Assembly (NCBI RefSeq): GCF_000695095.2
Contig: NZ_CP011454.1
Span: 3,720,001-3,784,000, forward strand
Reading direction: 5' to 3'
From: Gemmatimonas phototrophica
GTDB lineage: Bacteria; Gemmatimonadota; Gemmatimonadetes; Gemmatimonadales; Gemmatimonadaceae
DNA: 64,000 nt
Below are positions 44,203 through 52,517 of the stretch, in pieces. The notes beneath the pieces are model-generated. The model searched no databases. It was not told where the DNA came from and saw only the letters and a list, made by a program, of their open reading frames with translations. The position numbers and the translations under genes are program-made. The number at the start of each line of letters is the position of its first letter. The stretch's first letter is position 1.

Positions 44203-46506
44203 GTGGGATCCTGGTTCGACACGATTGGCACGTGGCTCTTCAAGTATCCCCCGCGCGCCTTTGCCCGCGGGGAATTCGTAACAGCGCCCGTCCTGCCAGT
44301 TGGGCTGCTGGCCGGCATGGCGCTGCTGCTGCTGGCCGTTGTCGTCGTGACCCATGGCCGGCTACGCACGTTGTCGGTTCAGGACCGCGTCATCCTCGGG
44401 ACGCTGCGCGCGCTCTCTCTCGCCGCGTTGATCGCTTGCCTCTTCCGTCCGGGCTTGGTAACCGCCGCGGCCGTGCCACAGCGCAATGTGCTGGCCGTGC
44501 TGTTCGACGATTCGCGCAGTATGCGCATTGCCGATGCCGGCACGGGTCGTGATACCACCACTCGCGTCTCGGCGGTGCAACAGCGCTTTGCCGACAGCAG
44601 TGCGCTCGTGCGCGCCCTCAGTGCGCGCTTTGCGGTCCGTCGCTTTCGCTTTGCCGCCAGCGCGACGCCCGTACGCTCCAGTGCAGAGGTTCAAGCCCTC
44701 GGGACCCGCTCTGACCTCGCACAGTCCCTCGATGATGCCCGCGAGGATCTGGAAGGCATGCCACTCGCCGGCGTAGTGCTGATCAGTGATGGCGCCGACA
44801 ATGGCACGGCCTCGCTGGACGATGCGCTGCTGGCGCTGCGAGCTCGTCGCGTACCTGTTTACACGGTTGGTGTAGGGCAGGAACGCTTTGCCCGCGACAT
44901 TGCCATTGAGCGGGTACAGGCACCGCGCCGACTGTTGTCGGGCGCGGCAGGGGTGGTGGAAGTGGATGTGCGCGTGCGTGGAATGGACAACGCGCGCGTT
45001 CCCCTCACCCTCGAAGCGGATGGGCGCGTGGTGGCCACCGAAACGGTGCAGCCTCCCGCACGCGGCGATCTCTCCACGGTGCGGGTGCGTATTCCGCCAC
45101 TGCCAACGGGTGTGCATCGATTGGCCGTGCGCGTGCGCCCGCTCCCCACGGAAATCGTGACGCAGAACAACGAGTGGCAAACCAGCCTGGAAGTCCGGGC
45201 CGGCCCGGATCGGGTGCTCTATGTGGAAGGCGAACCACGACCGGAGTTTGCGTTCCTCCGGCGTGCCGTGAACGAAGACAGCGCCGTGCAGGTGGTTGGT
45301 CTCATGCGCAGCGCCGAACGCAAATATTTGCGACTCGGCGTGCGTGACAGTCTCGAGCTGTTGAACGGATTTCCCGCAACGCGCGACGAACTCTTCACCT
45401 ATCGCGCCATCATTCTGGGCAGTGTTGAAGCAGCGTTCTTTACGGGCGAACAGCTGCGCATGCTGGCCGACTTCGTGAGTGTGCGTGGTGGCGGATTGCT
45501 GGTGCTGGGCGGGCGGGCCTCGCTGGGCGAAGGGGGCTTTGCCGGCACGCCGCTCGCGGATGCGCTGCCGCTCACCATGACGCGCGGCGAGATCAACGCC
45601 GAGGGGCCGGCACTCCCCGTCCAGGTGCGACCCACCCGTGCCGGCGAAATCCATCCCGCGCTGCAGCTGCGCGAATCGCTCATGGCGTCGCGTCAGCGTT
45701 GGGATTCGCTGCCGCCTCTCACCACGGTCAATCAGCTCGGATCGCTGCGGGCGGGCGCCACCTTGCTGCTGTCCGGTCGCAGCGAGGGCGGGCGCAGCGA
45801 TATTCCGGTGCTGGCCTGGCAACGCTACGGCCGGGGCATGAGTGCGGTCTTTGGCGCGCAGGATTCGTGGCTCTGGCGCATGGATGCCGCCATCCCGGTA
45901 GAAGACCAGACCCATCAGACGTTCTGGCGCCAGATGATCCGCTGGCTCGTGGATGATGTGCCCGCTCCGTTTGACGTGACCGCGACGCCCACGCGGGTCG
46001 CCCCGGGTGAGGCGGTCGTACTGCGGGCGCAGCTGGCGTCGCCGCAGTTCGAGGACATCAACGATGCGCAGGTGTCGGCCATCGTCACGGGGCCCGCCGG
46101 TACCAGCGAAGTGTTCTCCCTTGAATGGTCGCTGCGCGATGATGGCAGTTACAGCGCACGATTCACACCGCGTGATACGGGCCGCTATACCGTTGATGCC
46201 GTGGCCCGGACCGGCCGGGATTCACTGCAGGCCGTCACAACCACGGTGCTGGTGGACGAACGCGGCGCCGACGTGGCGCAGGCCGAACTGCGCGCACCGT
46301 TACTGCGGCGCATCGCCGAGGAAACGGGCGGCGTGTACTACCCGCTGGCCGAGGCCGCCGCGCTCGCCGACGACGCCACTTTTACCAATGCCGGGGTCAC
46401 GGTACGCGAAGCCAAGGATCTGTGGGACATGCCGGCGGTATTTCTTCTGGTGGCGCTGCTGTTGGCTGCCGAATGGGGATACCGTCGATGGAGAGGGCTG
46501 GCATGA
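44203..46506 (+). CDS. Membrane VWA / glutamine-amidotransferase-like protein
   Basis: A 767-residue protein with two N-terminal membrane helices (about 31-50 and 66-82), a von Willebrand A domain with metal site Asp102-Ser104-Ser106 (AVLFDDSRSMRIA), a mid region resembling a class I glutamine amidotransferase fold (YRAIILGSVEAAFF, VRGGGLLVLGGRASLGEGG) without a clear catalytic triad, an Ig-like region, and one C-terminal helix (about 741-757). This architecture is typical of membrane proteins next to MoxR ATPases. GTG start. It heads the eight-gene operon; the next gene overlaps by ATGA. Confidence 0.8.
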   Translation: MGSWFDTIGTWLFKYPPRAFARGEFVTAPVLPVGLLAGMALLLLAVVVVTHGRLRTLSVQDRVILGTLRALSLAALIACLFRPGLVTAAAVPQRNVLAVLFDDSRSMRIADAGTGRDTTTRVSAVQQRFADSSALVRALSARFAVRRFRFAASATPVRSSAEVQALGTRSDLAQSLDDAREDLEGMPLAGVVLISDGADNGTASLDDALLALRARRVPVYTVGVGQERFARDIAIERVQAPRRLLSGAAGVVEVDVRVRGMDNARVPLTLEADGRVVATETVQPPARGDLSTVRVRIPPLPTGVHRLAVRVRPLPTEIVTQNNEWQTSLEVRAGPDRVLYVEGEPRPEFAFLRRAVNEDSAVQVVGLMRSAERKYLRLGVRDSLELLNGFPATRDELFTYRAIILGSVEAAFFTGEQLRMLADFVSVRGGGLLVLGGRASLGEGGFAGTPLADALPLTMTRGEINAEGPALPVQVRPTRAGEIHPALQLRESLMASRQRWDSLPPLTTVNQLGSLRAGATLLLSGRSEGGRSDIPVLAWQRYGRGMSAVFGAQDSWLWRMDAAIPVEDQTHQTFWRQMIRWLVDDVPAPFDVTATPTRVAPGEAVVLRAQLASPQFEDINDAQVSAIVTGPAGTSEVFSLEWSLRDDGSYSARFTPRDTGRYTVDAVARTGRDSLQAVTTTVLVDERGADVAQAELRAPLLRRIAEETGGVYYPLAEAAALADDATFTNAGVTVREAKDLWDMPAVFLLVALLLAAEWGYRRWRGLA

Positions 46507-47459
46507 ATCACGCCCGTCAGGGAACGATCAGGATGCGTAGCTGCTGGAGCATAGTGAGCGCCACCATGTTCAGCCTGTTGGCTGCCTCGCCATTGTCGGC
46601 GCAGCGCACGCATGCTCTGGTGGTGGCGGGGCTCTCCGGTGACCCGGCATTCAAGACACGGTTCGGCGCTGCGGTGTCGGCAACAGAAACCACCGCCAGA
46701 ACGCAGTGGGGCGTACCGGACTCCAGTCTTGTGGTGCTCACGGAAGACTCTCTGGCGTATAACGGACGTTCGACGCGCGAAAACATCGGGAAGGCGTTCC
46801 TGTCGCTGTCGCGACGGGTCTCGGCTGGCGATGTGCTGCTGGTCCTGCTGATCGGCCACGGCAGTGGCGAGGGAGCGGGCTCCAAGGTGAATCTGCCTGG
46901 CCCCGATGCAACGGCGACGGAATACGCTGCGTGGCTCGCGCCATTCGGCGAACAGCAGGTCGTCTTTGTGAATGCGGCCACCGGCAGTGGTGACTTTGTC
47001 CCGGTCTTGAGTGCACCGGGACGCGTTGTGATCACCGCCACCCGCTCGGCCGTGGAGAAAAACGACGCGGAGTTTCTGCAACACTTTACGCGTGCCCTCA
47101 CCAGCGACGACGCGGATGTCGACAAGGACGGACGCCTGTCAGTGCTTGAAGCGTTTCGCTTTGCCCGTACCGAAGTCGCCAAGTCGTACACGGCGAGCAA
47201 CCGGATGCTCACGGAACATGCGGTGCTGAGTGATTCAGTGGTGGCCGCGCGCATTGCCTTTGGCAAGCGGGCATCCTCCAGCGACCCGCGCGTGGCAGCG
47301 CTGCTGGCCGAGCGTTTGGTGCTGGAGAGTGAAGTGGCCGCGTTGCGGGCCCGCAAGGCCAGCATGCCAGCGGCCGACTACGAAACGGAGCTTGAGCGTC
47401 TGCTGCTGTTGATCGCAGAGAAGACCGCCGCCATCAAGGCCGCGGGAGGTGCGCGGTGA
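46503..47459 (+). CDS. Exported caspase-like (C13/C14 fold) pseudo-protease with EF-hand loop
   Basis: A 318-residue exported protein (signal ending AASPLSAQ). The caspase-like core has strand plus His119 (LLVLLIGHGSGEG), but where a catalytic Cys is expected the sequence is VVFVNAATGSGDF, with no Cys. It is therefore probably inactive. Next comes VVITATRSAVEKNDAEF and a canonical 12-residue EF-hand loop DVDKDGRLSVLE (205-216). A C-terminal coiled coil follows (about 265-315). It may be a calcium-responsive binding protein. ATGA overlap with the previous gene and GTGA overlap with the next indicate tight co-translation. Confidence 0.7.
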   Translation: MNHARQGTIRMRSCWSIVSATMFSLLAASPLSAQRTHALVVAGLSGDPAFKTRFGAAVSATETTARTQWGVPDSSLVVLTEDSLAYNGRSTRENIGKAFLSLSRRVSAGDVLLVLLIGHGSGEGAGSKVNLPGPDATATEYAAWLAPFGEQQVVFVNAATGSGDFVPVLSAPGRVVITATRSAVEKNDAEFLQHFTRALTSDDADVDKDGRLSVLEAFRFARTEVAKSYTASNRMLTEHAVLSDSVVAARIAFGKRASSSDPRVAALLAERLVLESEVAALRARKASMPAADYETELERLLLLIAEKTAAIKAAGGAR

Positions 47460-49771
47460 GGCGGCTCGCAAGGTATTGCGTTGGTCTTGGCCTGCCCTTG
47501 TTGCTGGCGCCCGCGTTATCGCGTGCCCAAGCGCCGAACCGCAGCGACCGTTACGCGGCGGAGGTAGCGCAAGCCGAATCGGCGGCCCGCCGCGGCGCCA
47601 GACAGGATGCCATGGTGCGGGCGCGTCGTGTGGTGATGGCCTACGAGCAGCAGGGCGCACAGACCAGCGCCGAGTATACCTCGGCCGGTCGGGCGTATGT
47701 GCTCCTTGGCAGTGGCAACGCCGGTGCCATTCGATCGGCATTGTCGGCGTTCGATCGTGCGGTGCGCGCCGATTCGGCGAATCTGGACGCACAACACCGT
47801 ATCGGCACGCTGTTTCTGGAGAAGTACAACGCGCCGGAAGCGCGCGCGTCATTTGAAGGAATGCTGAAGCGGGCCCCGAACAATCCCGATGCCTTGCTCG
47901 GGCTGGCACAAGTGGAGGAGTTCGAAGGCAAAGGCACAGCCATGGTTACGGCACGCAAAGCGCTGATGACCGCACCTGCACACGCGGGCGCCCTCGCATT
48001 TGTGGCGCGCTTGCAGCTCGATGCCGAAGCCTTCGATTCGGCGCGCACCACGGCGGAGCGCGCCATTGTGGCCGACAGTGCCCTGATGGACGCCTGGGCG
48101 GTGTTGGGTGCACAAGCGTGGGTGACCGGTGACTCCGCGACGTATAAACGCGCGCTGCTGGCCGCGACCGCCCTTCAGCCACGGCCAGCGGCGTTTCTTA
48201 CAGCGCTGGCAGAAGCGGCGGTGCGGCAGCGTCGCTACGCGGAGGCAGTGGCGCTGGCCCAGCAGGCAGTGCAATACGACAGCGCGTCCATTGAGGCATT
48301 GGGTGTGCTTGGCACTACCCAGTTACGTATTGGGCAGATGACCGAGGGACGCGCGGCCGTTGAACGAGCGTTTGCGCTGGATCCATTCAACCTCTGGCAC
48401 AAGAATACGCTCGACCTGCTCGACAAAATGCGGACGTTCACCACCATCACGAAGGGGCGGTTTGCGGTGGTGGCGCCGGTTGACGATGCGGAGCTGCTGT
48501 CGCTGTACATCATGCCGCTGCTGGAGCGCGCCTATGACTCACTGGCGGTGCGCTATGGCTACCGGGCACCCACCCCTGTGCGGCTCGAATTCTTTCGGCA
48601 GCACGCCGACTTTTCGGTACGGACCGTGGGGCTGACCGGACTCGGTGCCCTCGGTGTGAGCTTTGGCAGTCTGCTGGCCATGGATACGCCCAATGCGCGT
48701 GAGCGGGGGACGTTCAATTGGGGAAGTACGGCCTGGCATGAACTGACGCACGCGTTTACGCTCGGTGCGTCAGCGCATCGAGTGCCCCGCTGGCTCTCTG
48801 AAGGACTGTCGGTGCTGGAGGAGCGCCGGGCCAATATCGGATGGGGGGCCCGCACCACGTTGCCGTGGATGTTGGCCTATCGCGCTGGCCGTCTGCGGAA
48901 TGTGAGTCAGCTGACCGATGGCTTCATGCGTCCTCGGTATCCGGAAGAAACCTCGTTCAGCTACTACCAGGCATCGCTCTTTTGCGAGTGGGTGGAGCTG
49001 ACGAAGGGGGCCGCGGCGCTCCCCGCACTCCTGGTGGCCTATCGGGACGGCCTTGATACCCCCGCCGTAATGCAGCGGGTGTTGGGGCTGACCATGCCGC
49101 AGGTGGACACCCAGTTTGACGCGTGGGTGAAGCAGCGTTTTGCAGCGGAACTTCAGGCGGTGGCCGGGAGCTCGCCCACCGACAGCAGCGGCGGCGATTT
49201 CGTTCGCCTGATGCAGCGCGCGGTGAGCCTCATCGATTCACAACGCGACTCGGCGCGGACGATGCTGGAGCGCGCCCATCGGGCGTTTCCCTCGTACGCT
49301 GGCGACGATGGGCCAGCCTGGCATTTGGCACGTCTGGCGCTTCTGGCAAACGACACGAGCCTGGCGGTACAGATGCTTGAGCAGGTCACGAGCCGCGACG
49401 AAACGGCGTACGGCGCCAACAAGCTCGAGGCGGAGCTGCGTGAACGGCGGGGTGATCTCACCGGTGCGGCGGCAGCGATTGAACGATTGCTCTGGGTCTG
49501 GCCCTACATCGCGGGGGACCATGAAGCGCTGGCGATACTCGCCGCCAGGCAGGGGGATCACGCGCGGGCCATCCGGGAACGTCGGGCCGTGATTGCGCTG
49601 CGGCCGCCCGACCTGACCGAAGCACGCTATGAACTGGCGCGCGCGCTTGCCGCCGGAGGCGATGTGGCGGCGGCGCGCCGGGAGTTGCTGGGCATCCTCG
49701 AAGACGCGCCAAGCTACGAGAATGCCCAGCAGTTGCTGCTCGAGCTGCGCAAGCGTGGAGGCGTTCGGTGA
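47456..49771 (+). CDS. Exported TPR protein with gluzincin (peptidase MA-like) domain
   Basis: A 771-residue exported protein. The signal peptide ends APALSRAQ. TPR repeats (about 85-320) come first, then a metallopeptidase domain with zinc motif His428-Glu429-x-x-His432 (STAWHELTHAFT) and third ligand Glu449 (RVPRWLSEGLSV), the gluzincin pattern of MA-like peptidases, then more TPR (about 590-770). Probably a periplasmic protease or scaffolded peptidase. GTG start overlapping the previous stop; the stop overlaps the next start. It sits beside a non-catalytic caspase-like protein. Confidence 0.85.
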   Translation: MRRLARYCVGLGLPLLLAPALSRAQAPNRSDRYAAEVAQAESAARRGARQDAMVRARRVVMAYEQQGAQTSAEYTSAGRAYVLLGSGNAGAIRSALSAFDRAVRADSANLDAQHRIGTLFLEKYNAPEARASFEGMLKRAPNNPDALLGLAQVEEFEGKGTAMVTARKALMTAPAHAGALAFVARLQLDAEAFDSARTTAERAIVADSALMDAWAVLGAQAWVTGDSATYKRALLAATALQPRPAAFLTALAEAAVRQRRYAEAVALAQQAVQYDSASIEALGVLGTTQLRIGQMTEGRAAVERAFALDPFNLWHKNTLDLLDKMRTFTTITKGRFAVVAPVDDAELLSLYIMPLLERAYDSLAVRYGYRAPTPVRLEFFRQHADFSVRTVGLTGLGALGVSFGSLLAMDTPNARERGTFNWGSTAWHELTHAFTLGASAHRVPRWLSEGLSVLEERRANIGWGARTTLPWMLAYRAGRLRNVSQLTDGFMRPRYPEETSFSYYQASLFCEWVELTKGAAALPALLVAYRDGLDTPAVMQRVLGLTMPQVDTQFDAWVKQRFAAELQAVAGSSPTDSSGGDFVRLMQRAVSLIDSQRDSARTMLERAHRAFPSYAGDDGPAWHLARLALLANDTSLAVQMLEQVTSRDETAYGANKLEAELRERRGDLTGAAAAIERLLWVWPYIAGDHEALAILAARQGDHARAIRERRAVIALRPPDLTEARYELARALAAGGDVAAARRELLGILEDAPSYENAQQLLLELRKRGGVR

Positions 49772-50547
49772 TGCGGAGATGGCGTGGCGTCGTACTCGCC
49801 CTCGTGCTCCTCGCCACCGGCACGGTGCTGCCGGCCGACGCCGGCGCGCAGCGTCGGCGCGGGGCGCCGGAGTTCGAGCCCAATGTGCCGTACGATGGGC
49901 GATTTACGTGGGTGCGGGTGAAGTACATCATGCCCGACTTTTCCAGCAGCAGCGGCTTCCGCGGCGGCCGCGACTTGCCGTGGTCGCACGATTATCCGCG
50001 CGGCGAGCGGAATTTCACCAAGATTGTGAGCACCCTCTCCACTGCGCGAGTCCGCACAGGGGCGAGCAACATTCTCACGCTCGATGATGCTCAACTGGGG
50101 AAGTACCCGGTGGCCTACATGGCGGAGCCCGGGTTCTGGCGTCCCAACGACAAGGAAGTGCTGGGGCTGCGGAATTATCTCGCCAAGGGTGGCTTTATCA
50201 TTTTCGATGATTTCGCCGGACAGCATTGGCTGAATTTTGAAAGTCAGATGAAGCGCGTCTTGCCGAACGTGCGGGCGGTACCGCTCGACCTGTCGCACCC
50301 CATCTTCGATTCGTTCTACAAGATCCGCTCCCTCGACTACACCCATCCGTACTACGGTCTCAAGGCCGTGTTCTACGGGTTCTTTGAGGACAACGACCCG
50401 CGCAAGCGGCTGCTGGCCATAGCGAACTACAACAACGATCTGTCCGAGATGTGGGAGTTCTCCGATGAGGGGTTCTTTCCGGTGGACATGTCGAACGAAG
50501 CGTACAAGCTGGGCGTGAACTACGTGATTTACGCGCTAACGCGCTGA
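49771..50547 (+). CDS. DUF4159 protein
   Basis: A 258-residue exported protein (signal ending PADAGAQ). It matches the DUF4159 style: FTWVRVKYIMPD at the start of the mature part, DYPRGERNFTKIVSTLSTAR, YPVAYMAEPGFWRPNDKE, LAKGGFIIFDDFAGQHW, and a C-terminal SNEAYKLGVNYVIYALTR. The family has a class I glutamine amidotransferase-like fold and often lies next to MoxR/BatA genes; the function is unknown. ATG overlaps the previous stop (TGATG); GTG 49768 is an alternative. Confidence 0.8.
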   Translation: MRRWRGVVLALVLLATGTVLPADAGAQRRRGAPEFEPNVPYDGRFTWVRVKYIMPDFSSSSGFRGGRDLPWSHDYPRGERNFTKIVSTLSTARVRTGASNILTLDDAQLGKYPVAYMAEPGFWRPNDKEVLGLRNYLAKGGFIIFDDFAGQHWLNFESQMKRVLPNVRAVPLDLSHPIFDSFYKIRSLDYTHPYYGLKAVFYGFFEDNDPRKRLLAIANYNNDLSEMWEFSDEGFFPVDMSNEAYKLGVNYVIYALTR

Positions 50548-50574
50548 CCCTTCCCCACTGCACCGAGGACCTGC

Positions 50575-51603
50575 GTGACTGCACCCCTCAACGAACTGGA
50601 CCGTCTTGACGATGCCACCCTGGCCGACCGGCTGCAGGGAGCGGGGCAACGCATTGCCAGCGAACTCCGCAAGGTGATCGTGGGGCAGGACGCGGTGGTC
50701 GAACAGGCGCTCGTCGCGCTGTTCGCCGGCGGGAACTGTCTGCTGGTGGGGGTGCCGGGGCTGGCCAAAACGCTGCTCATCTCCACGCTGGCTCGGGCGC
50801 TGGATCTCAAGTTTTCGCGCATCCAGTTCACCCCGGATCTGATGCCGAGTGATGTCACGGGGACCGATGTCATCCAGGACGATCCTGCCACGGGGCAGCG
50901 GCGATTGGCGTTCATGCCCGGACCGGTCTTTGCCAACGTGCTGCTGGCCGACGAAATCAACCGGACGCCGCCCAAGACGCAGGCGGCGCTGCTGGAGGCC
51001 ATGCAGGAACGGCGCGTCACGGTTCAGGGGCGTACGTACGAACTCGACAAGCCGTTCTTTGTCTTCGCCACACAGAACCCCATTGAGCTTGAGGGCACCT
51101 ATCCGCTGCCGGAAGCACAGCTCGACCGGTTCATGCTGGAAGTCATGTTGGACTACCTGCCGGAAGAGGATGAAGTGGCGGTCGTGAAGGCCACGACGGC
51201 GCTGCCGCCGGATGCGGTGCAGTCGGTGGTTTCGAAAGAGGAGATCCTCGCCTATCAGCGCGTGGTGCGTCGCCTGCCTATTGCGGATGCCGTCACGCGC
51301 TATGCGGTGAAGCTGGTGCGTTGCACCCGCCCTACCGATGTGGGTGCCCCCGACTATGTGAAGCAGTACGTGAGCTACGGTGCGTCAGTCCGTGCCGCGC
51401 AGGCGCTGGTGCTTGGTGCGAAGGCCCGCGCGCTGTTGCAGGGGCGGGCGAGCGCCAGCTTTGACGATGTGAAGGCGTTGGCGCGGCCGGTGTTGCGTCA
51501 TCGCGTTCTGGTGAACTTCCAGGCCCAATCGGAGAAGGTCACCACCGACAGCATGGTGGCGCGTTTGCTCGAGTCGGTTTCGGTTCCCAAGTCCTCGCTC
51601 TGA
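50575..51603 (+). CDS. MoxR-family AAA+ ATPase
   Basis: A 342-residue AAA+ ATPase. Walker A GVPGLAKT (59-66), Walker B LLADEINR with Asp126-Glu127, sensor 1 ATQNPIELEG, and a lid domain after residue 260. MoxR proteins act as chaperones that mature metal-dependent or VWA-containing partners. GTG start with GAGGA five bases upstream. It is followed directly by DUF58 and BatA-like genes, its usual partners. Confidence 0.93.
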   Translation: MTAPLNELDRLDDATLADRLQGAGQRIASELRKVIVGQDAVVEQALVALFAGGNCLLVGVPGLAKTLLISTLARALDLKFSRIQFTPDLMPSDVTGTDVIQDDPATGQRRLAFMPGPVFANVLLADEINRTPPKTQAALLEAMQERRVTVQGRTYELDKPFFVFATQNPIELEGTYPLPEAQLDRFMLEVMLDYLPEEDEVAVVKATTALPPDAVQSVVSKEEILAYQRVVRRLPIADAVTRYAVKLVRCTRPTDVGAPDYVKQYVSYGASVRAAQALVLGAKARALLQGRASASFDDVKALARPVLRHRVLVNFQAQSEKVTTDSMVARLLESVSVPKSSL

Positions 51604-51615
51604 CCGGTATTGCCT

Positions 51616-52515
51616 GTGTCCGTAGCCCCGGCGGCCTTTCTCGACCCTGCCCTGCTCGCGAAGATCTCGGATCTCGCGCTGCTCGCGCGTACGGTCGTGG
51701 ATGGATTCATGCACGGCCAGCACCGTTCCATGCGCAAAGGATCGTCACTCGACTTTGCGGAGCATCGCTCGTACCAGCCGGGCGATGACCTGCGGCGCAT
51801 TGACTGGCGCGTGTACGGTCGCACCGACCGGTTCTACATCAAGGAGTATGACGCAGACACCAACGCGAGTGTGCTGTTTGCGGTCGATACCTCGGGGAGC
51901 ATGAACTACGGCAGCGGGGCGGTGACCAAATTCGCCTACGCCCGCATGTTGACAGCCAGTCTGGCCTGGCTATCCAAGTCGCAGGGTGACCGGGTGGGGC
52001 TGGCCACGTTCACGCAGGAACTGGTGGATGTCATTCCGCCATCGGTTCGCCATCTGCAGCGTATGCTGCACACGCTGGCCGCGACCAAGGCGGGTGGCCC
52101 GAGTCAGCTCATTGCGTCATTGGAGAAGGTGGGGCTGCTCTCGCAGCGGGCCGGCATTCTCGTGCTCATTACCGACTGCTACGAACAGCCGGATGCGGTT
52201 GGGCGGGCAGTGGACGCGCTGCGCATGCACGGGCACGATGTGATCGTGTTTCATGTGGTAGACCCGGCGGAGCGGGACTTGCCCGGTGATGACGACACGA
52301 CATTTGAGGATGCCGAAAGCGGTGCGCTGCTGCCGCTCAAGCCCAGTGCCCTGCGCGACAAGTACAAAACGCTGGTGTCCGCACATCACACCGCGCTGCA
52401 GGCGCGTCTGACGGCCGCAGGAGCGGACTACGTGCGACTCGATACCAGCGAACCCCTGGACCGGGCGCTCCACAGCTATCTCGACGCGCGCCTGACGCGC
52501 AGCCGGGTGCGCTGA
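51616..52515 (+). CDS. DUF58 protein with VWA metal site
   Basis: A 299-residue protein with the DUF58 signature RSYQPGDDLRRIDWRVYGRT and a VWA-like domain whose MIDAS is Asp91-Ser93-Ser95 (LFAVDTSGSMNYG). A cytoplasmic-side partner of MoxR ATPases. GTG at 51616 was chosen; a TTG at 51610 would add two residues and cannot be excluded. It ends two bases before the BatA-like gene. Confidence 0.9.
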   Translation: MSVAPAAFLDPALLAKISDLALLARTVVDGFMHGQHRSMRKGSSLDFAEHRSYQPGDDLRRIDWRVYGRTDRFYIKEYDADTNASVLFAVDTSGSMNYGSGAVTKFAYARMLTASLAWLSKSQGDRVGLATFTQELVDVIPPSVRHLQRMLHTLAATKAGGPSQLIASLEKVGLLSQRAGILVLITDCYEQPDAVGRAVDALRMHGHDVIVFHVVDPAERDLPGDDDTTFEDAESGALLPLKPSALRDKYKTLVSAHHTALQARLTAAGADYVRLDTSEPLDRALHSYLDARLTRSRVR

Positions 52516-52517
52516 TC

